From Branchiostoma floridae (taxonomy: Eukaryota; Chordata; Leptocardii; Amphioxiformes; Branchiostomatidae): a stretch of DNA of 64,000 nucleotides. Location: positions 5,342,365 through 5,406,364 of the forward strand of contig NC_049990.1 in assembly GCF_000003815.2 (NCBI RefSeq). The letters are read 5' to 3'. Below, piece by piece: positions 11,020 through 23,999 of the stretch. The stretch's first letter is position 1, and each line of letters opens with the position of its first letter. Under the pieces are notes generated by a model. That model was given only the letters and a program-made list of their open reading frames with translations. It ran no database searches and had not been told where the DNA came from. The position numbers were made by a program, and so were the translations under genes.

Positions 11020-14000
11020 ATGGCGGCACCAGTTTTAGAAGGCTCTGTCCGTACTTTCACTCCGAAACCCGTCGTTAAGAACTTGTTAGACAGCCCGTAC
11101 CAGCGCACATGGTAAGGTAAACTAAACATTAACATGTAGGGAATTGATCAGTACACAATATTTTCTTGTCGACGTTGTGTTTGTGATAGAAAACTACATT
11201 TTTGTAACCCCTTTTTTTCAACGCCCACATGCGCGCGAGGAGGGGAGGGGGGCATATGCTTTTACCTGGATATCTTTTTTTTGGTAAAGATTAACTGGAG
11301 AAGTAGTTGGAGTCATACCCTGAAGTTATATTTTGGAGCAATACATACTAAGCTATGTAAAGCTCAGGCACATGAACTTTATTGAATTTATAAATGGCGA
11401 ATTGTAAAAAGTCAAATTTTCAATAAAAGTTCAATATCTTGCGCATATTGAAAGAGCGAGAAAGGGAAAGAGAATTGGAATGAAAGAAAACAATTTTATC
11501 TTGGAAATAGTATGTTCTATAAGCAGGGGCATAAAGATATGCACTGTATGTTTGTTATTGATCTTAAAGAACATTAGGATCATAACATATTTTACTCTAT
11601 TATATCTAGGCCAACTCTGGAGAAAGGTGTCACTCCTGAAATTCTCAACAAGCTCAAAAGGTTGGTATGACATTAGGTGAACAATCCAGATAGTGACTTT
11701 TTCAAGGTTCAGTCAGTATTCAAATTACAAGAAATATGGAGTTGGAACCTGATACTGCTGAGATAGGCCAAAAGGTCACGGAATACGAGAAGTTCCTGAA
11801 CGAACGACTCAAGGTGGATCTACAGAAAACTCTCGACAGTCGCGATGAAATCTACGCCAAGATGTCGGAGTATCTTCAGCTGAAAACAAACATTGAGCGA
11901 ATGCAGGAGGTGGACTTTCCCAAAGGCGAGCTGAGGACTAAAGTGGATTTAGGATGCAACTTTTACGTACAGGCGAAAGTTCCGGATGTTAGCAAGATCT
12001 TTGTGGCGGTGGGGTTCGGATTCTACGTAGAATTCACGCACAGCGAGGCGCTGAAGTTCATCGACAAGAAGATCGAACATCTGACAGAACATGCAGAGCG
12101 CCTGACAAAGGATTCTGGGAGAATAAAAGCACATATTCGGCTGGTGATCGAAGGGCTGAAAGAACTGCAAGGTCTGCAGGATGGGCCGGAAGAACAGGAA
12201 TTCAGGGACATCTGGGGTTGAGAAATTTGGTGCCAAGTGGTTACCTTACCTGGCTGAAGGTTCAGAACCAGTGATTATGTAGCCCTGCATCCTCTGCTGC
12301 ATTCACCGCCTGTAGAGATTCAAAGTCTTGAGAAATGGGCTCTAAACTGTGCTTGTCATTAAAAGACCACCGGACACAGTACTTGTTTTAGAACTTCTCC
12401 AGGGAAGACTTGTAAAAATTGTATATGCATAAGTATAAGATAACTTGATAATTGGTAACACTTTGTATTGAGTGTATGAGTTGTTGCCATATTTGCTGTT
12501 GACAAGGACACTTGACATCCTGTCCTCAAAGTCAGCAAAAACAGTAGAAGACAGTAAAAAAAGAACATGACTGCCAGATAGTTCAGCATTAATGAAGGTT
12601 GATGTAGTTTGGAAGAAGCCATGAGTGAAGAACTACTGTTAGTACAAGTAGAAAGTTTTCTGACCATCTTAACATGACATCATTTGTAAACAAACATGAC
12701 ACATGTTGTTAGATGTATCAATGTACATATAGTAACAGAGCAATAAATAACTTGGGGAATGTAACAAAACTTAGGTACAACATTGAAGTTCATGTTTACC
12801 ACTTTTGACTGTCATACAGTATCAAGATGAGATTCCAGTGTATTTGAAAGACAGTGTTTCAAACTAAAGTAAATAGACAATGGGATGACTTGCAAAAGTG
12901 TGAAGGAATAGAAACTTTTGATCTTAAGATACATGTTCTACGTTAATTGGCCAAGCCTCCATAATTAAATGAAATATTTAATAGTTAAGCTACTCAATTT
13001 CTGTTTGTTGAGTGATTGGTGAAGGGCTAGTTTCCTGTTGGCATGACACACAGTGTATACCCCTATCAATGGTCAGTTTCTGGCTCCATATATTTTGAGA
13101 AAATTATATAGATTATAGTAACAGTATACTTTGAATTGTGATGGGCATAAACATAAAATTGTGATAGTACATAAAAGTATGGTTGTAAAATAAAATATTA
13201 CAACTTACCATTGTGGTGTCATTGGAGGAACTTTTGAAAAATAGTCTAGTATATGATTATGAGTCAATATTAGGGAGATGAGTCTTAAAGACATATCAAA
13301 CCTTGACACTGAGTAAGACAGACTTCAAAGCTTTCTTGAAATCTAGATTTGAACAAGAAATGCTTTTTAGGAGTAGGCCACTTGACTGGTTTTATCGACG
13401 ACATCTCCTGGAAACTAGATTTTTTTGTGATTGCAAAAGAGTGTATTTTTTTAACCTGCAAATCTGAAAATTTCACCACAATGTTGTATGATCTTTGATT
13501 TTCCAAAAGTTGAGATAAAACACCAAGATTGAGAAAGATCCTTATATCTTCATGAAGATCAGATGAGGGGAGTTGCAGATACAATGAGCTCCTCTTACAA
13601 ACTGATTTTGGCCACATTTCCACACACACACAAAAAAGAATATTCCTCTTAGTCAGAGATTTGATGATCCTTACATATTGTTGAAGATAACCCTCATCAC
13701 AGCAGTATTTTTACACTTTCCTCTATATTTCTTTGGTCACCCCTGAAGTGTTACATGTACATGGTCTCACCCTCAGTGACCTCGGTGACCTCAGTGCCTA
13801 CCTCAGGAAGGAAACGTCCAAGGGGAAAAGGAAACGGGCAAGAACTGCAGAGGATGCTGGGAAACCTACACGCAGTGTGGAGGAGCAAGAGTTGGCAAAA
13901 CAGTTGAAGTGAGTGTGTTTGTCACTAAAAGAATATTGCAAAACCGGTAGACTAAAAAACCTGCACAATAAACTGACTGGCAAGGACCAGTACTGTACAT

Positions 14001-15920
14001 ATAAATGTTCATCCAGGATCATTATGAGGAAATCATTGCATGAAAGGAACTGCATGTACAATGTGTGGCATATCTTCACAAGATGTTCTAGTGGCCATTA
14101 GGTGTGCTTTGCTATGACAAAAGCGGTATCAAAGTCACACTTTCACATATTGTAAAAGCAGGATGTTTCATCCAAAGTAATGTGTTAAAGTTCTAAGAGA
14201 GAGTTAAAAGGTGAAACTAACACAAAAAGGATATCACTTCATGCAGCATTCCCCAAAATTTAATAATTCATATAATTATAAAAACTATTTCAAACTAGTA
14301 ACCGAGGAAATAACTTAAGGGAACAATCTTGTTTTGTTAATTGTTCACCTTATGATAGTTGCTGTGTCTGTGATCATATTCTTTTGCTTAAACCTTAACT
14401 GTTACCAGTGGACCATAGCCTTCATCTGTAGTGCTTGGACAACTGTGTGGCTCAAGGAATATAGAAAGAGCACTGTCTTATGCACTGAAAGATTTGGGAA
14501 GGATTTTAACTGAATTACTGAATTAAACTAATTATCTTATTTAGGTCTCAGCTGGTTTTGGGCATCAACGAGGTCACCAAGGCGCTGGAGAAGGACCGGT
14601 TACGACTGGTTCTGGTGTGCCGGTCCGTCAAGCCGGCCCTGATGACTCAACACCTGGTCCTGCTGAGTGCCGTCCGTCGCGTCCCAGCTCTGTGCCTGTC
14701 CGGGCTTAGCGAAACGGTCGCCCCCATTCTCAACTTCAGAACTGTCGCTGCTATGGGCTTCAAGGTTGGTATCCTACACAGACTTACTTATGCAGGGCTG
14801 TCTCCAAGACCAATCCCTCTGTCCTAGGACGGAAATGTGCTTCTTGGAACGGAAAAAATCATACCCTATCTGTCAAAAAAGACAGATAAGAATCTCGTCT
14901 CAAAAATCTTGATGACGAAAATGTACTTTACAAAATGTACTTTTGTAATTAAAAGGACAGACTTAACAATAAAATTGACAACATGGGCTCCCAAGCAACG
15001 AGTGGGACAGAAAAGAATCTGGAGACAGCTCTGGACTTCTTCCAAAACTTAAATCAAGTTGTGGATCATTTATAGATGACTATCTTCCAGTGCACCTCAA
15101 TTCTTTGATTGCAAAAGATAAATTGTAAATGAAAATGCATATAAGAATCAAATCTCTACTTGTTTTGTAATTGTAAATTAATCAATCCTTCGTGAGTATC
15201 AAAGGTGATGCATTGCATCTGTCTGTGAGCTTGAAAATTCATTTTAAAGCTTCCTGGTAAAGCTAAATATTCAAAGACTCCTTCACAATTGGTTTTTACT
15301 GGAAAGGGTTGATTGATTGTCATAATTTCCTAATTGAATGTATATGCAACACAGTATTGACGTAGTGTTACTCTCATCTTTTCTTCTATCAGAAAACATC
15401 ACCAAAAGATGACAAAACTTTTGATCCACTGGTCGAGTTTGTGACATCACGGACACCACCCATCAAAATCCCCTGGCTGAAGTTACCTGGAGGAAAAGAG
15501 GAGGAGGATTCAAGCAAAGAAGAGGAGGAGAATGAAACAGGAAGTTCAGATGAAGAAGACACAGGTAGTAAGAATGGTACAAGCAGTTGTGACATGCAGA
15601 AATCTGCCATCAAAGTCCTTGAAGACACTTCCAAAGGTGAAGATTTCATTCCATTGATGTCAGAGGAAGACCAGACTCAAAATGAAGAAGCTGAAACAGA
15701 AGCTAAAGAGCCAGCAAAGAAATCTGAAAAGAAAGCCAAGAGGAAGAAAAGGAAGAGGAAAGCAGAAGTGGCAGAAGAAGATGGGGAGGAGGCTGGCCTC
15801 CAGGCTTTGTGTGTGAAAAGAACACAATCTGTGCAAGAGAAGGAATCCTACAAGAGGAAGATGGTTTTCAAAAAGAAGAAGAAGACCGTGATGGCAAATT
15901 TTCTAGGAAAATCAAATTAG
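11020..15920 (+). CDS. RPP38: ribonuclease P/MRP protein subunit p38, complete, 5 exons, 340 aa
   Basis: L7Ae-family subunit of nuclear and nucleolar RNase P (tRNA 5' maturation) and RNase MRP (pre-rRNA processing); it binds a kink-turn in the RNA component. Exons: 11020-11111, 11610-11660, 13777-13908, 14545-14764, 15393-15920, with matching phases. The N-terminal part contains SPYQRTWPTLEKGVTPEIL, matching the SPY/NPY..RW block of the human protein. Residues about 92-165 are the L7Ae core: GINEVTKALEKDRLRLVLVC, then SVKPALMTQHL and VPALCLSGLSE. The C-terminus is acidic then very basic (KKAKRKKRKRK), as in nucleolar proteins, and longer than in human (283 aa). In exon 3 a second CTCAG acceptor downstream (about 13790) would keep the frame. 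Intron 2 contains the UXT gene. Intron 4 contains a MITE. Confidence 0.93.
11736..12221 (+). CDS. UXT: UXT, prefoldin-like alpha-class protein, intronless, 161 aa
   Basis: Alpha-type prefoldin-like subunit; in other animals it works with URI1 and PDRG1 in the R2TP/prefoldin-like chaperone complex and as a transcription cofactor. A single open frame starts MELEPDTAEIGQKVTEYEKF. The order is an N-terminal coiled-coil helix (about 10-55, with YLQLKTNIERMQE), the beta-hairpin core VDLGCNFYVQAKVPD and VAVGFGFYVEFTHSEALKFI, and a C-terminal helix (KDSGRIKAHIRLVIEGLKEL). It lines up end to end with human UXT (157 aa). The gene lies wholly in RPP38 intron 2, on the same strand, 75 bases after the exon 2 donor. 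Human UXT has several introns. It could be a retrocopy that replaced the parent, or share the RPP38 promoter. No frame damage, so it is probably functional. Confidence 0.93.
   Translation: MELEPDTAEIGQKVTEYEKFLNERLKVDLQKTLDSRDEIYAKMSEYLQLKTNIERMQEVDFPKGELRTKVDLGCNFYVQAKVPDVSKIFVAVGFGFYVEFTHSEALKFIDKKIEHLTEHAERLTKDSGRIKAHIRLVIEGLKELQGLQDGPEEQEFRDIWG
12742..12747 (+). promoter_or_regulatory. candidate poly(A) signal for UXT
   Basis: AATAAA about 520 bases after the UXT stop, still inside RPP38 intron 2. A second AATAAA lies at 13189-13194. Either could end the UXT transcript before RPP38 exon 3 at 13777. This is a motif-only call. Confidence 0.35.
14791..15033. mobile_element. MITE-like element in RPP38 intron 4
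   Basis: The ends are imperfect inverted repeats: CAGGGCTGTCTCCA near 14793 and TGGAGACAGCTCTG ending near 15033. Relatives are visible near 19440-19500 (ATGGGCTCCCAA and GACAGCTTG) and, in reverse, near 52500-52695 (sharing CAATCCCTCTGTCC and AAATGTGCTT). Non-autonomous, no ORF. Confidence 0.6.
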
Positions 15921-16210
15921 CCATGTCCTGGAATTATAAGTACATGTGTATGTTCCAATTTAAGACAAGTGTACAAGGGGAAGGGCAATTTGAACTTGGA
16001 TATGTCTCTCCCATGTGACCTTATTAGATGGATAACAGGGTTCTTTATGCACAGGATCTACATACAATCAACAACCAAAATTTTGGTGACCGTCTGTCAC
16101 CCTCCTCAGTCCAGTCAGAGTTGCCCTGAAGAAAGGACCCTAAGATGGTCACCAAAGCATTGCATGAAGGTTTAAGATATTAAGATATGCCAAAAAGCAG
16201 TTACTTATAG

Positions 16211-16279
16211 GCAAGTGGATATGATTATGGAAACAGAAACAGTCATGGTGACTGTTTCCAAAATCATATCCAGTTGCTT
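16211..16279. repeat. palindrome with ATCATATCCAGTTGCTT core
   Basis: The left arm GCAAGTGGATATGATTATGG is mirrored by the right arm CCAAAATCATATCCAGTTGC across a spacer of about 25 bases that is itself partly self-complementary. The right arm and its following TTTTTGGC are shared with copies near 4356, 54152-54210 and 55200. Confidence 0.7.
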
Positions 16280-17699
16280 CTTTTTGGCGTACTGTAGCTG
16301 TGAAATGAAAAAAAACAACACCTTGTTATCCAGGGCTTTTTCAACCTAATGAAATTATTCTCGGACCATATTCGATGTTTGGCATTATTTTGACATTGCG
16401 AATGAATTTGGTTATATATATAATTTGGTTTGCTTAAGTCTGATTTCGTGTCTCCGAATTCAGGCACATTTATATCTGGTAACAGATTGTTTTGGGGTGA
16501 TGTGTTTTAAAACGCTTTGACAAGAAAGCATAAATGAAATTCTCCGCAAGTGACCTCTCCAAGGAACAAATGAAATGCCTTGTGATATGTCTGGAACAAT
16601 CTTGGAATTGGATTTACCTCGTACTTCCTTTAATTGCGTCTTTCACATCTGCTGTAGATAAGGCTAACATGATTAATGACATACCTTTAATGAAACGTCT
16701 TTTTTTGCGTGGTAAGTACATGTATGTATTGTGTTATGTCTATACTTTATATGATTACTGTAGTCTGCTTGCTTCCAGGTAATGCAGGTATTATTGCATG
16801 AATGTGTAACAGGTAGCTTTTGCTAAACACAAAATAATGATTGTCTGCAAATTAGCGATAAACAACCTGTGAGACATTAAATATAATCATATGAAGTTGG
16901 CAGGCAGCTAATGTCTTAATATGTTAAGAGCTGCTTTGTGCAAACTGGCATATTAATATTTTCTTCTGTTCAAAAAGCAATCAAATAAATGAGATGATAT
17001 ACTGTATCACTCAGTAGTAGTTTGTATTAAAAAAAACATCATGAATGAGTGAATCCCATAGAAACCTGTTGCAACAATGAGAGAACATGAGAATGAACAT
17101 CACATATGATGTATTAGTTACAAATAAACAGCAACCTTCGAAAGTATGAGCCAAAAGTTTTTATTGTAACCTTTAATGTAGGATCCTGATGATGCAATAG
17201 TGCAGGGATACATTGACAGTGTGTGTTACTCTCCACAGAATGCAGTGTTCCACACCCAATTTGTTGCTTGCAATCATACTCAAAGACTTAGAAATGCAGC
17301 ACTGCTCGTATGCAGTGCTTGCATTTGTGGTAAAAATCAAAATGAATGTGTCATATCTAGAGACATTCCAACACTGACAATATTTTAGATGCGTACCAAA
17401 ATAGGAGAGTTTTTAAAGCCATTAGACCCTTCTACATGTACATATAGCCAGACATTACTGTAACAGTAAAAATGTCCCAATGTAAATTGAATTGTCAAGT
17501 CCTCAGAACATAAAGTATATTCATTATTGTATGTAGTTGAAAATGTGAATGTATCTAGAAACAGAATGAACTTTTATCTTCAATGTTAGATGTAGATTTG
17601 ATGGATGCCTGGAGAGGTGAACAATTTAGGTCCACTGAAGTGTGTCTCCAAGTGACACTTCTCAAGCAATTTTATATTGGCTTTCTTAATTAGTTTGGA

Positions 17700-18250
17700 G
17701 CTTCAAGGGTTGGATACAAGCCTTGGGATCGGTGACAATCCTATATTCCAACACCCCTGTGCTTTAAGGCCCCTATGTTAGTGTTAGACTAGGGTTATAG
17801 GGGGTGTCAGATCATGGAGGTATCAGAAAATAAGCTTAGGGTATAACCCTGAGAATAAGAGGAAAAAAAATCGAAAAGCCTTTTGAATTGTTGGTGGGAA
17901 GGAGGGGAAATATTAATAGCTCCCCATTTTCTAACCACCTTGATCTTTGAGGCTATGTTAGTGTTAGGTTAGGGTTAAAGGGTGTTGGGACAAAGGGGTG
18001 TAACCTTGGGGATAACAGGCCAAAAAATCGAAAATTCTTAAGTATAAAATTTTGGTGGGAAGGAGAGGAAAGATGACTATAGCTAGCACCTTTATCTTTG
18101 AGTTTTATGTTACCTTTATGTTAGTGTTAGGTTAGGGTTAGATGGTGTTGGAAGAAAGGGGATAACAGGCCAAAAAATCGAAAATCCTTTTAAAATGTTG
18201 GTGGGAAGGAGGGGAAAGATTACTTGCTCCCCATTTTCTACACACCTAAT
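17700..18250. repeat. tandem repeat, about 165-180 base unit, three copies
   Basis: The word TATGTTAGTGTTAG recurs at about 17773, 17953 and 18117. Each copy is followed by AAAAAATCGAAAA and GGTGGGAAGGAGGGGAAA at the same relative spacing. The units contain GGTTAGGGTTA, which resembles a telomere word only by chance length. Non-coding. Confidence 0.75.
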
Positions 18251-19811
18251 TCTTTCCCTTTTAGTTAAAGAAAGGTGGCAACTCTGCCTTATTATACATT
18301 ACAGAATGAATCAGTGCAAAACAAGATTGATGTCGTGGGTCGACCAGAAACGTTGGCATGATTCCATTCCTGCTGGATATAAGTGAATGAGATTATAATT
18401 CCTATGGTTACCCAGATCATTATGAACCACACACTGCAAAAGGTGTGCAACCCCTGATATGAGCATTACCCTATGAGTCAGATTGTTCTTTATAGACAAT
18501 TAATGTTGGAACCCATCAATATGAGCAGCTCTGTCTGTGCAGACGCTACGTTATCTCGCCTTCGGATGGGTTTGGGCTACGGGAGGTGAATACCAAATGC
18601 AACAAGGTATACCTGGAGGCAGTGGGCTGAGATGCAAGCATGGGCACTAAAAAGTGAATTTGTGCATACAAGCTTAGATTTATGTAGGTGAACCTGGGAA
18701 AATGTTAACAGCGTTTATTTTTAGGAAGGTTGTCTGTTCTTTCTTGTGGAAGATGGATTAATCAATCGACATATGATTATAAATCTTGTATTTACCACTT
18801 ACACCCGTTGAAGCAGAAATTTTGATATTAGACTTTGATTAGCAAATTGGAGATTTTATGAAAGAAATTATGATTTTGAGCTACTTAGGGAAGTTAAGAA
18901 TAAAGCTATATTTCCCAAATGCTGATAATGACATTTCATTTCTGGCACTCACTACTACATGTAGTTTTTTGTCCTTTTGTACAATTGAAAGTGATACAAG
19001 AAGCCCAGTATAAAAATCATAACAGGTTGAGCTTAATGAAAATATCAATACAATTCCCTTAATAAGGACAATATTCCCATGTAACATAATGCATTACAAA
19101 AGGAGACAAGTTGTATATTGCGCCAATGTCCAAATTATTGATTTTTATGCTTCAATTACCACTTTAGCCGAGCAGGCCTAGTGAGAAGATACAAAAGGAA
19201 TACAGCATCCTTTACCATAGTTACAGTGCATATGAAACGTAAATCATATTTAACTCAATGCTTGCTATCATTATTTCCATGGTGCTCACTATTCACTTAC
19301 TGTACATGTAGCCCCACTTTGGTTTGATAATGACAACAGGCCTAGGGCTTGCTCCTGGATTTTTTCCTCCATCCAGGGTCACAAATTTTCTTCTTCTGGA
19401 TTAAAAGAAAAGATTTTGGTAAGCTTGATCAATGATAATTGACACTATGGGCTCCCAAAAAAATTAGCGGGATGAGAAAAAAATAGCTAAAGACAGCTTG
19501 CTAGTACTGAATAGACTGTCCATCAAAGCACTTGAGAAAAAGCAGAGCTGGCCTGTCCGGCAAGCTGATTACATTAGAAGTGTTGCCCTGCCACTTTACA
19601 AAATGGATGGGCCTCAAGATTATAATGCATTTCCCCTCATCCCCCTCCGACATACATGCATTAAGGAGGGAATGTGTCCAGCTGTGATTATACCTGCCTT
19701 ACGCCGAACCAATCCATCGTTGGTTTGTCATGTGTGCACCAGGGGCAGTGTACATGTATCAACATCACTCTATTTTAAACCGTGTCTTCAAGGGATGATT
19801 GGACGTCAGTG

Positions 19812-19975
19812 AGATGCATATAAACTAGTTCACTTTTATCCGTGGAGTAACCGATATCCGTTGTTTTCAAAACCTTGGTTTTAAATTGCAATATTTTCAA
19901 AAATATTTCAGTGGTCCCTACATTTTCAAAATATTGCAGTCTGAAACCACTGCCCATTGACTTGACATCCCTAGC
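19812..19975. mobile_element. MITE family A, truncated copy
   Basis: Begins ACTAGTTCACTTTTATCC and continues with the AAACCACTG and ACATCCCTA words that occur in the same order in the complete copies at 39812-40031 and 44281-44600. The right terminal repeat is missing. Confidence 0.6.
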
Positions 19976-20514
19976 TCTATTTTAACCCGTGTCTTCAAGG
20001 GATAATTGACAGTGACATGCATATAATAATACCTCAAGGTTACTCATTATCCTCCACAACAGAGAATTACAATGTATACCCTGATTGGGGATACAATTTA
20101 ATCAAGCCTGTAATAGTAATACATTGTAATTGCAATTTAGGGAGAATGCCATCAAGAAAATTGGGGTAATTTCTGATATGTCTAATTTGACATAAGTAAA
20201 TTGTTACGAGTCAAACACTCAGTATCATAATATTTCTTGAAACCAGTGGGTGTAATGTTTTGAAAATAAACAATGTGAATGTCATGATTGAAGCCTGTAT
20301 GTAAGTAAGCATGGATCTTGTTTTTGTTTTAGTGACGATACAGGATCTGTTGGTTTGTATATATATATAACTGTTATGCTGAATGTCAGGTGTAACAAAC
20401 AATAATTTCGTTGCAATACTGGTCAGGAAACTGTCATTACCTTTGTCAAGAAGGTTCATGTGTAGCATGATAACTTGAGAATACTGGATGGATTGTCGAT
20501 ATAGTACACGTATG

Positions 20515-20600
20515 AGTAGGTCTTGATGAGATTTCGGACCCCCTAGCAGCTTTCTTTGGTACTGCAGTGGAACGTCCAGTTTTGATATCTTGTGTTCTGG
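20515..20600 (-). repeat. reverse copy of the 4.2 kb dispersed repeat
   Basis: On the minus strand, TTGATATC, AAACTGGACGTTCCACTGCA and AAAGCTGCTAGGGGG-like words follow each other as in 4227-4280. The overlapping 161-residue minus frame is explained by this repeat and is not called as a gene. Confidence 0.5.
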
Positions 20601-23600
20601 ACAAGCTATGGTCACGGTTGTTTGACTGCTAATGTTCTGAAATGTAAATGATGATACATTCCTGGACTGGTATCTATGATATACAATTGTCACCACCTAG
20701 AAGCTGGTGACAACTACTGGGACGGTGTCCAAGTCCTATTTCTGTGGCCAATTCCAGTGAGTTAATGGACTATATTGAAAGAAATGCTAAAATCATTGCG
20801 CACATATGGACATGGGGGTGTCAGCAGTCAATACCTCATGCCTCGGAGGTTGTCAGATACCCAATGGCAGGTTAAACCGGGCTATTTACGTGGACAAAAA
20901 GCCGCCATGAGCCAATTGAACTTGAATATTTTGGGGATGTGGCCAGTTGGCATTGTCAGGATTGGCCAATGCTGTTCACTGTGACCCTTAATACTTACAT
21001 ATGCAAATTTACTTGTACTTGATATTTAAAGCATAATTCTGTTACACTTGCAATCATAGAGTTGAGTTTATCATTGATCTGCATGTATGACAGAACATAC
21101 AAAATGTACTATAAATCTGTTTAATTTTTGAGGTCATTTGCTTTTCTGCTAGTATTTCACATTCCTATAGCTAAGCTGAGTGTATGGCTCAGAAACGTTC
21201 ATAGTGTGATGATTTCAGTCTGTGGAAAGGCCTAGGTCGCTACTCACCTTCGGGAGCAGAACAAAGCTGGACTCCAGGCTATAGCGAACATAAAACAATT
21301 GCCAACTGATTTCAAGACTCTTCAGCAAATTGTGCTGACTTCACCCCACATTGTTAATCACCCATACATGTATTTAAATTTACCTAAGTCACCTGGAAGA
21401 CATTTGGGGAAGACAGTTGTAGTACTCTTCAATGTGTTAAGAGTCACAAGTTGATTGTAATGCCCTTGAACTGGGAGGGTTCCGTAGAAACTGACATCTG
21501 TTCCCGTACATTTCAGCAGGGTGGTTACAATTACAGGGTAAATCAGGGAAAGGCCTGCGGAATCAAAGTTATCTGTGCTCCTGCGGATTTGGAACACCTG
21601 ATGCACACGTTTGAGGTCTGAATTTGGCTAACTTGCTGCAGGGCCTGTCGTCTCAAGTTAGGCATGAACATCGTTATCTCAGCTTGAAAAGGTCTCCTCG
21701 GCCAGGTCAAATCCTTTACTTGTTTCAAACAAAAAGTATCCAGCACTGTTTTTGCAACATAAGCATGCGAAGCCAAGAGTCATAAATGTAGCCTTTATTC
21801 CTCTTCCCAAAACTATTTCTGTTTGCTGAATGATAAGTTAGCTAGGGTGCTTAAACTTAAAGAAAAATCTTCTGATACAGCAATGATTAGAACAGCTCAG
21901 CAATGTGCAGTGAAATGCCAACGAGAACTTCACACTAGAGGAACTTGCTGCAAAATTCAGGAACAGTGCCCTGGTATGGCACAATGTTGGATATATATCA
22001 TGTTGTCAAAACATAACACTAAGGCAATGTTGTTTTATTCTTTGTTTTCTTCATTCACACTTTACTAGTGGTGACACTGTTCCAGTCAGGTTCTGTGACC
22101 CATGCTCAAGAAGGTTGGCAGGTATAATGTATACACGAGCAAGAGTAAACAGCTACAAGTACTGTACTATTGGTTCCCCGGGATCATGGGGTTTTCCTTA
22201 GTCTGACTTCTGTGGTTCTGGCAAATGTTAGCACAGCCCTAGGACAAGCATGCACTATGTAAATACAGGCAGTGCTCATGACTATTAGTACATGTTAGGT
22301 TTTAAGATATGATGTAGCATCATTGCTATTCCTGATGCTGTTCACAGCACATCCTTGCACAAAGTCATATCTGACTAAAGGACCCCAGGAAGGGATAATG
22401 TCCAAGCAGATGTTTGGGTGGACAAACGCATGTCTGAAAACATGATAATTGTCACCTCAGCATTTACTTTGATGAGCTCTCTCCGACCAAACTACACATT
22501 GTTCTATATTTATTTCTTCATCATTTTCACATTGCCCAGACTTCTACCTAAGTTAATATCATTTCCCTGGTAGAAGAGTGCATATTCATTTGCAGGTGTC
22601 TTCTTTTTCTTTCCTCTTCTGTCAGTAGCCAATACGAACTCATTAATATTAGGTGTAGTTGCAAATATGAGCAATCAGTAGCCAATCAGAGCTTAGTTTA
22701 GATATTAGCTGTTGTTGCACATATGATCATTTTTTTTACTGTCACACACTACAAGGCGAGCCACATAGCATTGTGTGCAAATAGCTTGACAAAATGTTTG
22801 TGAAAATAAATGTTTCCTTTCTAGTCTTCTTCCTTTATCTTCAGTCATCATGGCAATCCTATAGCAATGCTACAATCAGATGCAGACCCTGCCTTGTCAA
22901 TGGTAAACAATTTATGAGCCTCATTGGTTTTGTCTGCTTCGCAAGTTGTAAATTTTTTACTCCGAATTAATTATGCCCTTTTAGTTAACGTTACTTACTG
23001 TTGATAACTTTAATCTTTGCAAAATTAACATAATGAAAATCACATCCTGAGATATAAACACCCTAAATGCCATCACGGGTATGTTGCTATTGGACTCCCA
23101 AAATTATGACTGACAGCAACTCAAGAGTTTGCTGACTTATCAATAATTCATAAGTTGAAAATCTTTTGGCATCAAATATCCTTGTTTTCCTATGTCAAAA
23201 ACATTTGAGCTTGCAATTAAACGTTGCTAAGGTGCTAGTTTGTCTTTGACCAATGGGCATTATAGTTTTTGAAACATAATACATTTATTATACATAATGT
23301 GGTTCAACTGTTGTTGTGACGTGTGCACACACTTTCTCAAATATAAATTGTTCGTCCTTCGTTTATCATTGGACTCTAGCTGCCCTGACTGTAAATATTA
23401 CCCTTGCGGTACCCCAACCTATGAAACAATATTATAGCCTAGGTATGTACGTCCACAGTCCCTGAAACGGACTCGCCCCTTGGCTAGTGTCTAGTGGCCC
23501 GGTAAATCAGCATGCAACATGCCCTCTGTAAACAAATGCTAAGTAGTGGTCCGGTTACACCCATTGACTTCCTCACAGAAATCATGAATCGACCTGTGTC

Positions 23601-23999
23601 CTTTCTGTCACAAAGTCAAGCAATCGGGCGAGATTTCAAATGTCAGTAGGTCTGCAAGGTATTAGCCATGCTGTTATTAGTCTAAAACTGTGGTAAAGTC
23701 ACAATTATTATCACACAGGCGTCCACAAAACTGATAACTGTGCCCTAACGCTGCACATAGCAGGGCGAAAGAGGACGACAATGGTGGCACAAAGGTTCTT
23801 ATACTCTCGCATATTATGGTCTGTATGCAAATTTCTACCGTACATTCTTGAATGTATCTCACACAATATGTCACACTCAAACTGGTAAGAAATCCGCTCT
23901 TTTTCGTCAGAACTTCGAGTGTGGTTGTATGAAATATTTATTGGTTACTTTTCGTGTTTAAAATGGCGATATTTCTTAGGAGTTGGGGTATTTTGAGGT

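Larger units (their letters stand above)
15921..23999. other. gene-free intergenic region between RPP38 and INTS6
   Basis: AT-rich with no exon I can support on either strand; the open frames here are short and lack homology or splice context. It holds the RPP38 3' UTR, a palindrome (16211-16279), a tandem repeat (about 17700-18250), a truncated MITE (about 19812-19975) and a reverse copy of the 4.2 kb dispersed repeat (20515-20600). About 20,700-23,900 shows nothing recognisable. Confidence 0.5.

Noticed and set aside
17760-18150. GGTTAGGGTTA words suggesting an interstitial telomere repeat
   Set aside because: They occur once per 165-180 base unit and never in consecutive TTAGGG runs.
20211-20696. 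161-residue minus-strand open frame
   Set aside because: It overlaps the dispersed repeat shared with 4.2 kb, has no conserved domain and no splice context.
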